Below are positions 8,376-17,176 of a stretch of DNA of 64,000 nt, piece after piece (positions within the stretch are counted from its first letter, which is position 1; every line of letters begins with the position of its first letter). Origin of the DNA: Halorussus vallis. Its GTDB lineage: Archaea; Halobacteriota; Halobacteria; Halobacteriales; Haladaptataceae. The notes under the pieces are model-generated. The model was not told the DNA's origin. It worked only from the letters and a program-made list of their open reading frames with translations, and did not search any database. The stretch lies in contig NZ_CP100000.1 of NCBI RefSeq assembly GCF_024138165.1, forward strand, positions 1 to 64,000, read 5' to 3'. The position numbers and the translations under genes are program-made.

Positions 8376-8582
8376 ATGGATATAGAAACCGCTCGCTCGG
8401 TTAAATTAGACCCTCGCGTTTCGAAGGCACTGGAGTACGCATCCTACGGTTTCCTCCTTCTGGCGATTCTTCCAGTTATTGACGGGAACTACGTGAATGC
8501 GGCCATGCACGCGGGAGGTGCCCTCTTACTGTACCAGACCAGTCAGTATCGGCTGGTAATCCATACTCTCCAGTCTGAATAG
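8376..8582 (+). CDS. Small two-helix membrane protein between tail chaperone and tape measure
   Basis: A 68-residue protein with two hydrophobic segments (YGFLLLAILPVI at about 27-38 and AAMHAGGALLLYQTSQ at about 45-60). Its codons are more A+T rich than its neighbours. Tail operons do not usually carry a membrane protein here. It could be a holin-like protein, a superinfection-exclusion protein or another moron. No family is recognised. Confidence 0.65.
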   Translation: MDIETARSVKLDPRVSKALEYASYGFLLLAILPVIDGNYVNAAMHAGGALLLYQTSQYRLVIHTLQSE

Positions 8583-8624
8583 CTCCCCGAACGGTTCGGG
8601 TGAAGTAACGGCCGTTTTTCAATC

Positions 8625-9887
8625 ATGACAAGCTTCAGCACTAAGAGCCTCCTGCAAGTCGAGGTAGAGAAATCCTCGCTTCGAGATGCTCGAAAAGAGA
8701 TTCAGAGCGGAATCGGAGACGTCACCGTCCAGGTGGACGCATCGTCGGCGTCGTCCCAGCTGGCGAACGCGGGCGGCGGTGACGCGGTCGAACGAGCATC
8801 CCGGGAGCGAGCGATGTCGCGGCAGTTGCTCGACGCCCAGACGGACGTCCTCTCGGGGCTCCGTGAGGACCTCCAGGAGCGTCCCGTCCTCGACGAATGG
8901 GAGATCGAGCATGACCTTAGCCGGACCCGGAACGATCTCCTTCGGGAGCTCCTGGAGGTAACCGAGAAGGGGAACCTTCGCGGTCGTGCTGGGGGTGGAG
9001 GTCTTGGCGGGATGCTCGGTGGAACGCTCTCGATTGCGAGCCTGATCGGGAAGGTAGGCGCGTCGGCGCTTATCACTGGCACGGTCGGTATCAGTGGCCT
9101 CATCTCGGGAAGCATCGGCGCCTACGAAATCGTCTCTGGGACCGTCAAGTCGGTAGACCTCATTTCAGGGACCGTCAGCGCGACGGACCTTATCACTGGG
9201 ATCGTTCCTGCAGCGGACATCTTGAACGGGACCGTAGGTATCGCGTCATTCATCACAGGGACTATCACCATCTCCGAGTTCATCAAGAAGGATAGCAACG
9301 GAGACGACGGCGGTGATGCGGCCCCACCGCCAACACCGAACGAGTGGCCTGGACCTGGACCCCATCCTGGCCTCGGCCGGCCGGACAGATCCCCGGCGGT
9401 CACTCGTCCGAACGATGGCGGGCGCAGTAATCCGAGCCTCGTCGACCAGCTCCTCGGGACAGGGGCAGCGACTGCCTCCGTCTTGTGGAATACTCTTCCT
9501 GGAAACAATGCCGTCGAAGGAGCAGGACGGTGGGCAATGGACAATCCAGGGAAGGCAGCAGGCGCCGCCGGCCTGGGACTCGCTGCTGGCGGCCTCGCGC
9601 TTGCTGACGGTCCTCTTCCGTTCGGTGAAATGGCCGGAGGAGCTCTCCTCAGAGGTAGCGGTCTCCTCGCCTTGAGCGGCAGTGCAGGCGCGAAGAACGG
9701 GAGAGATACGAGAAGAAACAAAGCACGAGAACGGAAGCAGCAGCGCCCGAAGGTCGAATACTCGCCAACCTACAACGTCGACCTCTCGGAGCTGAAGCGG
9801 AAGCAGCGGCGGGAGACACGGAAATTGGAGCGCCGTGTGAAGAAGCTCGAAAAGGAGTTCGACGGGAACGGATCCTGGAGGAGATAG
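8625..9887 (+). CDS. Tape measure protein, short, with decapeptide repeats
   Basis: A 420-residue protein in the place of the tape measure, which sets tail length and is ejected with DNA. Residues 1-120 are charged coiled coil. Residues about 138-222 are roughly eight tandem ten-residue units of the form hydrophobic-Ile-(Ser/Thr)-Gly-(Thr/Ser)-(Val/Ile)-x-x-x-x (LISGTVSATD, LITGIVPAAD). Then come a Pro/Gly linker, a Gly/Ala-rich segment and a very basic coiled C-terminus (LKRKQRRETRKLERRVKKLE). It is short for the family, so a short tail or loss of repeats is implied. Confidence 0.7.
   Translation: MTSFSTKSLLQVEVEKSSLRDARKEIQSGIGDVTVQVDASSASSQLANAGGGDAVERASRERAMSRQLLDAQTDVLSGLREDLQERPVLDEWEIEHDLSRTRNDLLRELLEVTEKGNLRGRAGGGGLGGMLGGTLSIASLIGKVGASALITGTVGISGLISGSIGAYEIVSGTVKSVDLISGTVSATDLITGIVPAADILNGTVGIASFITGTITISEFIKKDSNGDDGGDAAPPPTPNEWPGPGPHPGLGRPDRSPAVTRPNDGGRSNPSLVDQLLGTGAATASVLWNTLPGNNAVEGAGRWAMDNPGKAAGAAGLGLAAGGLALADGPLPFGEMAGGALLRGSGLLALSGSAGAKNGRDTRRNKARERKQQRPKVEYSPTYNVDLSELKRKQRRETRKLERRVKKLEKEFDGNGSWRR
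9038..9290 (+). repeat. Region encoding the tape measure decapeptide repeats
   Basis: About eight 30-base units encode ten-residue repeats. The repeat is stronger in protein than in DNA, because third positions differ, so it is maintained by selection on the protein rather than being a fresh DNA duplication. Confidence 0.7.
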
Positions 9888-9888
9888 C

Positions 9889-10473
9889 ATGGTCGAATCG
9901 AACGTAGCTCTCGAAATCGATGCCGACGTCGACGGAGACGGAACGAAAGAAACCGGGAGGTTCGAGTTCAAATCGGTGGACGTCGAGGAGTCCATTCGAA
10001 CGGGCTACCTGATAGACAGCGCTGGCGATAACCTGTACGCGTTCTTCGTCGGTCTCCTCGACGATGGCGCATCAAAGCGAAAAGGAATCAGTCTCGACCA
10101 GGGCGGCGGTCAGCACGTCTTCGAGATCGACTTCATGGGCTGGACCGGTGAAACCGGCCAGTGGGGATCCAGCCCGGACCCCGCTAAGGGGCCGAACAAA
10201 CGCACGGCAACGGGAGCGGATCGTATCACCCGAATGAACGTGTTCATGAACTACCTCCGGGTCGGCCAGACGGACAGTATCACGCCTGCCCGCTTCGAGT
10301 ATGGCCAGTACACCCCAAACGGATTTCTCGACGATCATCTCGACGTCGCGGTCGAGAGTCCGAACATGGTCCCTCCAAAAGACGAGTCGAGCATCTTCGA
10401 TGGAAGCCTCACGGTCGTCGAAATCGCGGACCTGAACGACGTGTTCGACGGAATGCAACAGACCGAATCATAA
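9889..10473 (+). CDS. Tail tip associated protein
   Basis: A 194-residue acidic protein encoded two bases after the tape measure stop. It is mostly beta strand (FEIDFMGWTGETGQWG, DHLDVAVESPNMV) with a short helical end. Being the first gene after the tape measure, it is probably a distal tail or baseplate component. No family motif is recognised. Confidence 0.65.
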   Translation: MVESNVALEIDADVDGDGTKETGRFEFKSVDVEESIRTGYLIDSAGDNLYAFFVGLLDDGASKRKGISLDQGGGQHVFEIDFMGWTGETGQWGSSPDPAKGPNKRTATGADRITRMNVFMNYLRVGQTDSITPARFEYGQYTPNGFLDDHLDVAVESPNMVPPKDESSIFDGSLTVVEIADLNDVFDGMQQTES

Positions 10474-10474
10474 C

Positions 10475-11614
10475 ATGACCGACCTGCTTTTGTACGCGCT
10501 CGCTCTCCCAAGGGCGGGCCAAACCCAGACCGAACAGCAGCAGCGCCAGAACCTGAGCAAACACGGCCTCCTCGACAACGACTCCGGCGTGGTCCAGCAT
10601 GTGAGTTCTGAACCCGGAACGCGGGCGCTGTCCGGCGTCTACCGGGGGAAGTACGCGGAGAAGATGGCGTCGGAACTCGAAGAGCTCGCAACCGCAGCGG
10701 GCGACAGCTCACTCCCGCTTGCGGGACGTGGGACGTCGACGCCGATGGACGGCTACTACTCGGTCGAGGAAGCAGACGTCCGACCGGCAGATCCGAAGGC
10801 TCAGAACCTCTATCGGTATCGGTTGTCGCTCGCGAAGGACGGGACCCGAGCATCGCGACGGCGCGCGATCTCGACGACGGTGGTTCAGGTCGAGAACGAC
10901 CTCGGGAACGACCAGACCGCGCTCGTCGGCGTGCCGACCGCAGCGGAGGACGTCCGATGGAGTGACTCGGAGTCCAAGCAGACCGAGGCGGTCGCGGTTG
11001 TCGAGACCCGGAGCGCAGAGCTCGGTGATGTAGACGTCGTCGACGCGAAAGCGAGTTCGTTCACGAACCCGACGCTCGTCTACGACGTTGACTACACCGC
11101 GGAGGCGGATGTCGACGTTCGGGTCTGGGATACCCAGGGTCACGGCTCGAAACTTGACGGAGACGGCTATCTGCAGTGGAAGAAGGTGTTCTCGACGAGT
11201 CACGATTTCTCCGGAAATCCGGTGTGCGATAACGGCCTCGTCCGCCTCACGTTCGACACCGCGGCGAACTCACTCGCGGTCGAGGAGTGGGACTCGTCGA
11301 CGAGCACCTGGTCGGCGGTCGCGCTCGGCACGTCGAACTGGGAGCTCGCCGGTCTGGACGTCACGGAGATCGGGCTCGCGAGCATCGAGGCGCAGGTCCG
11401 ATTCGAGGATCCGAGTCAGTCGCCGACCGCAGAGTACTATCTGAACATGAGTCTGAAGCGGGGTTGGGAGTGGCCGCTCTGGACGGTGCCGGAGAACGAG
11501 ACGCCGCCGACGCCGTCGGGGCTCCAGGATCTCCTCGCGCCGGTCGCGTCCGGTTCGGATTATGATCCGCAGGAGGTTCAGACGCTGGTGGATCGATCGG
11601 AGGTGCGAAAGTAG
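10475..11614 (+). CDS. Distal tail / baseplate structural protein
   Basis: A 379-residue protein starting one base after the previous stop. The N-terminal 180 residues are mixed; the remainder is beta-rich and includes FTNPTLVYDVDYTAEADVDV and LEEWDSSTSTWSAVALG-like strands resembling carbohydrate-binding or tail-fibre adaptor modules. It directly precedes the long fibronectin protein. It is likely a tail tip protein, by position and composition. Confidence 0.65.
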   Translation: MTDLLLYALALPRAGQTQTEQQQRQNLSKHGLLDNDSGVVQHVSSEPGTRALSGVYRGKYAEKMASELEELATAAGDSSLPLAGRGTSTPMDGYYSVEEADVRPADPKAQNLYRYRLSLAKDGTRASRRRAISTTVVQVENDLGNDQTALVGVPTAAEDVRWSDSESKQTEAVAVVETRSAELGDVDVVDAKASSFTNPTLVYDVDYTAEADVDVRVWDTQGHGSKLDGDGYLQWKKVFSTSHDFSGNPVCDNGLVRLTFDTAANSLAVEEWDSSTSTWSAVALGTSNWELAGLDVTEIGLASIEAQVRFEDPSQSPTAEYYLNMSLKRGWEWPLWTVPENETPPTPSGLQDLLAPVASGSDYDPQEVQTLVDRSEVRK

Positions 11615-14002
11615 ATGGTCGTCATCGACAACTTCGAAGACGGGGACACCTCAGCATACACGCAACACTGGAACGACGAAAAATTCAACGCCAGCACGAG
11701 TCGTGTCTACAGCGGGACGTACTCCGGCCACGTAAACGCCGACACAGACGGCGGGGGCATCTACTATTCGTCCAGAGGACTTCCCAATTACCCGCCCAAA
11801 GGCTCCACCTTCTCGGGATACTTCAACCACGCCGGGCAATATAACCGCCTGGGGGTACTGTTCGGCGGCTCCTCTGTCAACGGCTGTTACGAGGTCCACG
11901 TCACCCCGCAGTATGACAACATCTACATCTTCGACCGCACAGGGAGTTCGGTCAACAGTCGCACCATGCTTGCTTCTGCAAACGCGACCATCCCGGATAC
12001 GCATGGATGGTTCAAGATAGAAGTCGACTGGCAGGACACGATAACGGCCCGAGTCTACAACCAGTCCGGTGCGCTCGCTGGGGAAGTCTCCGTCACAGAC
12101 AGCAGGTATTCGACCGGCGGGTTCGGGTTTTACTTCGAAGGAGGGTCCAGCAACGTCAATTTCTATACGGACTACTGGACGTATTCTGCGCCACCGGCCG
12201 CACCGTCGAACCTCGCCGCTTCCGCGACCGCGGACGACGTGTCGCTCTCGTGGGACGACAACAGCAACAACGAAGACGGGTTCCGGATAGAGCGTGCCCA
12301 CGACGGGTCGGGATTCAGCGAAATCGCCACCGTCAACGCGGGGGTGACGACATACGATGATCCGAACGTCCTCGACGGCGAACTGTACACCTACAGAGTC
12401 AGGGCGTACAACGCCTCCGGCACCTCATCGTATTCGAACGAGGATTCGGCGACGACCAGTCTGTCCGCTCCGTCCGGGGCGTCCCAGACCGTCGACACCC
12501 CGACCGCTATCACGCTCAGCTTCACGGATAACACCGACAACGAAACCAGCTTCCGAGTCGAGAAGTCCGTCGATGGCGGTGCATGGACCCACGTTACGGA
12601 CCTCTCGGCGAACACGACAAGCCAACAGTTCACCGTCTCGAAGAGCGCAGACACCTTCCAGTGGCGGATTCGTGCGGAAACCGAACACACCACCAGCGGA
12701 TGGGCGACGACCGGGACGGCCGCGACGGACGGCTCCGGGCTGACCGCGACGGTCGCGAGCGGCACCAAAATCGACCTCGGGTGGGATGCGAAACCCGACG
12801 CCGACGAGTACCACCTCTACCGGGCGCAAGCATCCAGTTCGTCTCTCGCTGACTACACCCAGATAGCGACTATTGCGGCTGGAACCACAACACACTCGGA
12901 TACCGGATTGGAGTCCGGCGAGGAGTACCACTACCGCCTCGCACCGGTCTACGGCACCACGGAAGACAACCCGTCGGTCAACGTCGCTGCGACCACCTCG
13001 CTCCCAGCGGCGTCGGGGGTCACGCTCGACACGTCGACCCAGAATGAGATCGGTGTCAGTTGGACGCGGAACGACAACTCCAGCGACGGCGTCTGGGAGA
13101 TCTATCGGTCGACCGATGGCAGTCTGGGGACGCTCCAGACGACGATCTCGACGCTGAGCACCACCTCGTGGACGGACACTCCCGTCCCCGACGGTGAGAA
13201 ATACTACTACACGATTCGGCGTGTCACCGACCATGCGTCGGCGGACTCCTCACAGGTATCGGCGACGACCATCCTCCCCGCGCCGGTCATCGACTCACTC
13301 ACGGTTTCCGGGGACCAGTTCGAAGTCGCATTCCAGGACCGGAGTGACAACGAGGACGAGTTCCGCGTCTACCTCCGACCGACAGGGACGGCCTCGTGGA
13401 CGTTCGACGGGACGGCCGCAGCAGACGCGACGTCCTACACGACTACGAGCCAGCGCGACGGTGAGGAGTACGAGCTGAAGGTCGCCGCCTATACCGAGGA
13501 TGCTGAATCGGATTCGGGCGTGGTGACCGCGACGACCGACCTCCCCGACGCCCAGACGCCAAGCCTGGACAACGGGATCGAGGACGAGATCACCGCGACA
13601 TGGCCGGACGTCATCGACTACGGGAACTATCGGTTGAGGTACCGTCAGACTGACGTGTCGACGTGGACGGACTGGGGGACCGTCGGTGAGGCGATGACGT
13701 CGGCGACGATTCGGGGGCTCCCGGACGGCGAAGAGTTTGAGGTCCAGCTTCGGACGGAAACTGAGCACACCCCGGGACGTGGACGGCGAGTGCGACGGTT
13801 GTCACGGCATTCCCCACGCCGACGAATCCGGCCGCGACCATCACGGCAGCGCTCACGGCCGAGGTCACCTGGAGCGAACAGTCCGACAACGAGAACGGCT
13901 TCCGCATCTACCGAGCTCGAAAGTACGACTACGGCTGGGGGCCGTGGATGGAGGTCGGCGAGGTCGACCCGAACATCACGTCGTTCACCGACGACACGCT
14001 AA
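11615..14002 (+). CDS. Receptor-binding tail protein, 5' part: LamG-like plus FnIII domains, frameshifted
   Basis: The frame encodes a concanavalin/LamG-like domain (residues 1-190, opening FEDGDTSAYTQHW) and then fibronectin type III domains of about 88 residues, five complete and part of a sixth, with the repeated features W/F-x-D-x-x-D-N-E and Y-x-Y-x-(L/V). Sense coding stops at about base 13777 (LRTETEHTPG). Beyond this the frame gives an Arg/Ser-rich shadow to TAG 14002, while the -1 frame resumes the same domain. A slip or single missing base at CCCGGGA 13771-13777 would join it to the downstream part, for 1544 residues in total. Confidence 0.8.
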   Translation: MVVIDNFEDGDTSAYTQHWNDEKFNASTSRVYSGTYSGHVNADTDGGGIYYSSRGLPNYPPKGSTFSGYFNHAGQYNRLGVLFGGSSVNGCYEVHVTPQYDNIYIFDRTGSSVNSRTMLASANATIPDTHGWFKIEVDWQDTITARVYNQSGALAGEVSVTDSRYSTGGFGFYFEGGSSNVNFYTDYWTYSAPPAAPSNLAASATADDVSLSWDDNSNNEDGFRIERAHDGSGFSEIATVNAGVTTYDDPNVLDGELYTYRVRAYNASGTSSYSNEDSATTSLSAPSGASQTVDTPTAITLSFTDNTDNETSFRVEKSVDGGAWTHVTDLSANTTSQQFTVSKSADTFQWRIRAETEHTTSGWATTGTAATDGSGLTATVASGTKIDLGWDAKPDADEYHLYRAQASSSSLADYTQIATIAAGTTTHSDTGLESGEEYHYRLAPVYGTTEDNPSVNVAATTSLPAASGVTLDTSTQNEIGVSWTRNDNSSDGVWEIYRSTDGSLGTLQTTISTLSTTSWTDTPVPDGEKYYYTIRRVTDHASADSSQVSATTILPAPVIDSLTVSGDQFEVAFQDRSDNEDEFRVYLRPTGTASWTFDGTAAADATSYTTTSQRDGEEYELKVAAYTEDAESDSGVVTATTDLPDAQTPSLDNGIEDEITATWPDVIDYGNYRLRYRQTDVSTWTDWGTVGEAMTSATIRGLPDGEEFEVQLRTETEHTPGRGRRVRRLSRHSPRRRIRPRPSRQRSRPRSPGANSPTTRTASASTELESTTTAGGRGWRSARSTRTSRRSPTTR
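13771..13777 (+). other. Frameshift site in the long tail protein (CCCGGGA)
   Basis: Zero-frame codons are ACC CCG GGA, so the heptamer C CCG GGA has the X-XXY-YYZ form of a -1 slip site. It sits exactly where the FnIII reading moves to the -1 frame. Alternatively one G was lost from a run, by mutation or sequencing error. Confidence 0.7.
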
Positions 14003-16248
14003 GTCCAGGGAACGACTACAGGTACAAGATCGAGGCGTTCACCGAGGACGCCACGAACGAGTCGGCGGCGACGAACACGGTTTCGACCGCGTCGAGCGGC
14101 GTCCCCCGTGAGCGAACGGGCTCGAAGGGCTATGAGGTGAAGGTCGAGCATCCCTCTGGGCAGGCGCTTCGGCCGCAACTCCTCGACGATCCACAGTTCA
14201 CGCCGGCGCTCAACGACTACCCCCGCATCGAGATCCCCGTTCCCCGAGACGAGAAGTGGCAAGGCGAGGCGTTCGAGGAAGCTCCGCTGTCGGTCTGGAA
14301 GGACGGCAGGATTCTCCCGATCGACCAGCTCATCAACGTCCGGATGGAGCCCGGTCGAACCGTCTTGGAGGGGCGTGGCGGGAAGGAACTCGATGACCGC
14401 GTGCAAGCAGAGTTCGACAACCACGAAGCGCATCTGGCGGCGAAGGAGCTCGGCCAGAATAACACGAGCTACGCGATGCATGTCGACGACCCTTCGACGT
14501 CGACGCGGTCGGATACGGTGATTCAGGAGGCGTCGACGCAGTCGGAGTTTGAGAACTTCGTCACGATTCCGTCGGACCAGCCGGCCGAAATCGTCGACGG
14601 TGGCGTCCAGACGAAGCAAACCGCTTGGCACCTGGAGGCGTGGGGCGACTCGACGGAGTTCGATGGGACCGCGCACACAGACGTCGACTGGAACGTCACC
14701 AGCGACCTGTCAGATACGGCCGGCAACGCCATTGAACTCTCCAACGACGGGAATTACGTCGAAGCCCAGTTCACGCCGGCCTACGACATCCCTGCCGGAC
14801 AGGCCAGCGGATGGGTCCGGTTCGGGAACCCAAACGGGATTAGCAACGGCCCGCCCCTCAAGGCGACCATCAACGGTGAGCAATTCGCTGGCACCTCCGA
14901 GGGGTTCAGCATCGGCGAGAACTGGACGAACCAGACCGGGACCATCTCATCGCCACTGAACGCCGGGGAGACATGCACGATTCGCGTCAAGATTGAAGAC
15001 AGCACGCCGTCAAGCCAAGACTGGAGCGAATCGGCGTTCGTTGATATCTTCGGCGGGTTCGACGGCAGGTACAACTACTTCTTCGACAACGACGCCCTCC
15101 CCAACCATAGCCTGAACGGGCCGGAGAGTCATCCAGACGCCCTCCCGATCGAGTTCGAGACGACGACCACCGCGTTCAACGTGACGGGCGGCCGGGTCGA
15201 GGTGTCGATGGACGATACCTCGAACGGCCAGGCACTCGCGTTAAGTAACGACGAGGGAACGACCTGGGAGACGGCGAGCAACACATCGAGCTTCGAGACG
15301 AGCTTCCCGAACACGGGGACATCGCTGACCTTCCGGGTGACGCTCAGTCGGTACGGCACTCGGAATAGCCCGACGCCGATGGAGGGATTCAACACCCAGC
15401 GCATCGAGAGCTTCACCGTCTACGGCGACCTCGAGGATACGCCGATTTTGGACGGCCAGAAGTACGACGACTCGCTGAAGTCGGTGTTCAACCAAATCGC
15501 CAACTACGGCAACTTCATCTGGGAGCTTCAGCGCGACCAGAACGGGTGGTCGGTCGAGTGGACCGAACCTGGACTGAGGACTGCCGACAGCGACACCGCG
15601 CTCGTCGATTACTCGGTGCAGAAGAACGTCGAGTCGAAGTACCTCAAAGCCGTCATCAAGGGCGCGGCTCGCCCTGTCCGCGGGGATGACTTTACGTCGA
15701 GTTATGATAATTGGTTGCCGCTGAACCATTCGAACTTGGTGCCGACCACGGAGATCGTCCGGGACTTCTCCACTGGGGGGACGTTCACCTACGGGACGGA
15801 CTACGAGCTCGACCGCATCAACGGCCGTATCAAGGTACTGAGTACTGGGAGCATGTCCGACTCGACGGACTACGAGATTGACTACCAGTACAAGGTGGAA
15901 GGGTCGTATACGGCGGAGACTGCGGGGAGTGACCCGCCGGAAGTTATCCGGACGATCCCAGAGTTGGCGACGGAGCGGGCGTGCCAGCATGCGGCGCTCT
16001 ATCTAATTCAGCGAGTTCAGGAGCCGCTCTGGAGTGCGACGGTCACCATCCCGAAGGATGATGCAGGCCTGAGTCTCGTCGACGACCTCTCCCTCGACGG
16101 ACTGCCTACCCAAGGGGAGCGGATGGTCGTGCGAGAAGTTGAGCAGTCGCCCGAGCAGGTCGTGCTACGGCTTGGTTCGCGGCAGTCGGTCGGCGAGGTC
16201 ATCAACGATATCCAGTCACGGATTTCGTCGGTGAGCAAGCGGGTGTAG
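13777..16248 (+). CDS. Receptor-binding tail protein, 3' part: FnIII domains and tail hub domain
   Basis: Read in the -1 frame from 13777, this adds 823 residues. It first completes FnIII domain six (TWTASATVV after TEHTPG, parallel to TEHTTSGWATTG in domain two), then FnIII domain seven, and from about base 14100 a large domain starting SKGYEVKVEHPSGQALRP. The later part (VDYSVQKNVESKYLKAVIKG, DYELDRINGRIKVLS, SATVTIPKDDAGLSL) resembles baseplate hub or endopeptidase-tail proteins of siphoviruses. An independent start is possible only at ATG 13948, inside FnIII seven, which is unlikely. The product probably recognises the host surface. Confidence 0.75.
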   Translation, partial: TWTASATVVTAFPTPTNPAATITAALTAEVTWSEQSDNENGFRIYRARKYDYGWGPWMEVGEVDPNITSFTDDTLSPGNDYRYKIEAFTEDATNESAATNTVSTASSGVPRERTGSKGYEVKVEHPSGQALRPQLLDDPQFTPALNDYPRIEIPVPRDEKWQGEAFEEAPLSVWKDGRILPIDQLINVRMEPGRTVLEGRGGKELDDRVQAEFDNHEAHLAAKELGQNNTSYAMHVDDPSTSTRSDTVIQEASTQSEFENFVTIPSDQPAEIVDGGVQTKQTAWHLEAWGDSTEFDGTAHTDVDWNVTSDLSDTAGNAIELSNDGNYVEAQFTPAYDIPAGQASGWVRFGNPNGISNGPPLKATINGEQFAGTSEGFSIGENWTNQTGTISSPLNAGETCTIRVKIEDSTPSSQDWSESAFVDIFGGFDGRYNYFFDNDALPNHSLNGPESHPDALPIEFETTTTAFNVTGGRVEVSMDDTSNGQALALSNDEGTTWETASNTSSFETSFPNTGTSLTFRVTLSRYGTRNSPTPMEGFNTQRIESFTVYGDLEDTPILDGQKYDDSLKSVFNQIANYGNFIWELQRDQNGWSVEWTEPGLRTADSDTALVDYSVQKNVESKYLKAVIKGAARPVRGDDFTSSYDNWLPLNHSNLVPTTEIVRDFSTGGTFTYGTDYELDRINGRIKVLSTGSMSDSTDYEIDYQYKVEGSYTAETAGSDPPEVIRTIPELATERACQHAALYLIQRVQEPLWSATVTIPKDDAGLSLVDDLSLDGLPTQGERMVVREVEQSPEQVVLRLGSRQSVGEVINDIQSRISSVSKRV

Positions 16249-16269
16249 CCCCCGAGGACAACCCCTGCC

Positions 16270-16932
16270 TCAGGCTTTTGTGATGGATTCGACCGAGGCG
16301 TCGTGGGAGACGAGTGTCTCGTACTTCGAAAGTGCCGGCGTGCCGAGACGCTCTTCCAGGGTATCGTACGCACCGACGGTGTACGTCTCAATCCTCGTTG
16401 GTGTATCTCCATTCCCCCACTCCCACTCGCCTTTGACCGTCACTCGGACCGCAAAGTCGTTGTCGTTGTTCAGGTCGACACCGTAAATTGTTCCCGGCAC
16501 GGCTGTGCTCTGAACGACCCAGAAGGAGACTTCGACCTGGCTCTCCGGGTCAGGAGTCGTCGTCGGAGTGGGAGTTGGTTCCTCAGTAGTCGTTTCCGTG
16601 GTAGTTGGTTCCGGCGTTGTGGCCGTCTTCTCCGTAGTCGTCTCGGTCGTCGTCGTTGTGGCTTCGGTGGTCGTCTCAGTAGTCGATGTCTCGGTCGTCG
16701 AGGTTTCGGTGGTCGTCTCGGTGGACGTCGGCGTGGTCGCGGTCGGTTCTGCTGTCGTCGCTGTCTCCGTCTGTGCAGAGGCGGCTTGCAGGCCACTCTC
16801 GCCCGCGATCGTCGTTTGGGGTTGCGATGCAGATTTGGACTGCTGAAAGTACTGGTTACCGACTACGATGCCGCTGCCGCCGAGGGTGCCGGCGGCGAGA
16901 GCGGCGATGACGTTCCGTCGATTCTCGTCCAT
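16270..16932 (-). CDS. Secreted Thr/Glu-rich stalk protein with Tat-like signal
   Basis: A 220-residue protein reading against the tail operon. It starts MDENRRNVIAALAAGTLGGSG, a twin-arginine type signal. Residues about 55-130 are a low-complexity stalk of Thr, Glu and Pro (TETTTETSTTETSTTETTTE and similar) as found in glycosylated haloarchaeal surface proteins, and residues about 130-220 are a compact C-terminal domain with VSFWVVQSTAVPGTIYGVDL. The product should be exported folded and displayed on the cell surface. Inside a provirus this suggests lysogenic conversion, for example blocking of receptors, but that role is inference. Confidence 0.8.
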   Translation of the reverse strand: MDENRRNVIAALAAGTLGGSGIVVGNQYFQQSKSASQPQTTIAGESGLQAASAQTETATTAEPTATTPTSTETTTETSTTETSTTETTTEATTTTTETTTEKTATTPEPTTTETTTEEPTPTPTTTPDPESQVEVSFWVVQSTAVPGTIYGVDLNNDNDFAVRVTVKGEWEWGNGDTPTRIETYTVGAYDTLEERLGTPALSKYETLVSHDASVESITKA

Positions 16933-16952
16933 GTTTCATTTCAGAATCCCGT

Positions 16953-16960
16953 AATTATAA
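16953..16960 (-). promoter_or_regulatory. TATA box of the stalk protein gene
   Basis: On the reverse strand TTATAATT lies about 28 bases before ATG 16932, the distance expected for a leaderless haloarchaeal transcript. The gene is thus expressed separately from the late operon. Confidence 0.6.
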
Positions 16961-17084
16961 TGCTTCCCCCACTATCGAAGGTTGAGAAAAACCGCGTACG
17001 AGTTCGTCGCCCCTCCACGTCGCCCTTTCTCTGAGGACTGCTTCACCGACGGGATACGGCGTCACGACGAGAGCGCGCTCCCGT

Positions 17085-17150
17085 AGGACTTGTGAAGTAG
17101 TAGCCCCCCACGGAGTAGCGCTCTCAGCGCTCCCTACGCGGCCACGAACA
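17085..17150. other. Intergenic stretch with short inverted repeats
   Basis: The 244-base gap 16933-17176 carries the stalk gene promoter on its left and then short inverted repeats of the AGCGCT-CTC-AGCGCT kind around 17115-17130. I see no gene or tRNA in it. The hairpin could end transcription from the minus-strand genes to its right. Confidence 0.35.
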
Positions 17151-17176
17151 CTATTTCTTTCGCTAGCTTGGGCCGG

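Noticed and set aside
9038-9290. CRISPR-like or satellite repeat
   Set aside because: The 30-base periodicity is inside a reading frame, with variable third codon positions and no spacers; it is a protein repeat. No CRISPR array was found elsewhere in the window.
16568-16846. Val/Ser-rich forward frame with repeats
   Set aside because: It is the antisense of the Thr-rich stalk in 16270-16932; the Tat signal and promoter support the reverse strand.
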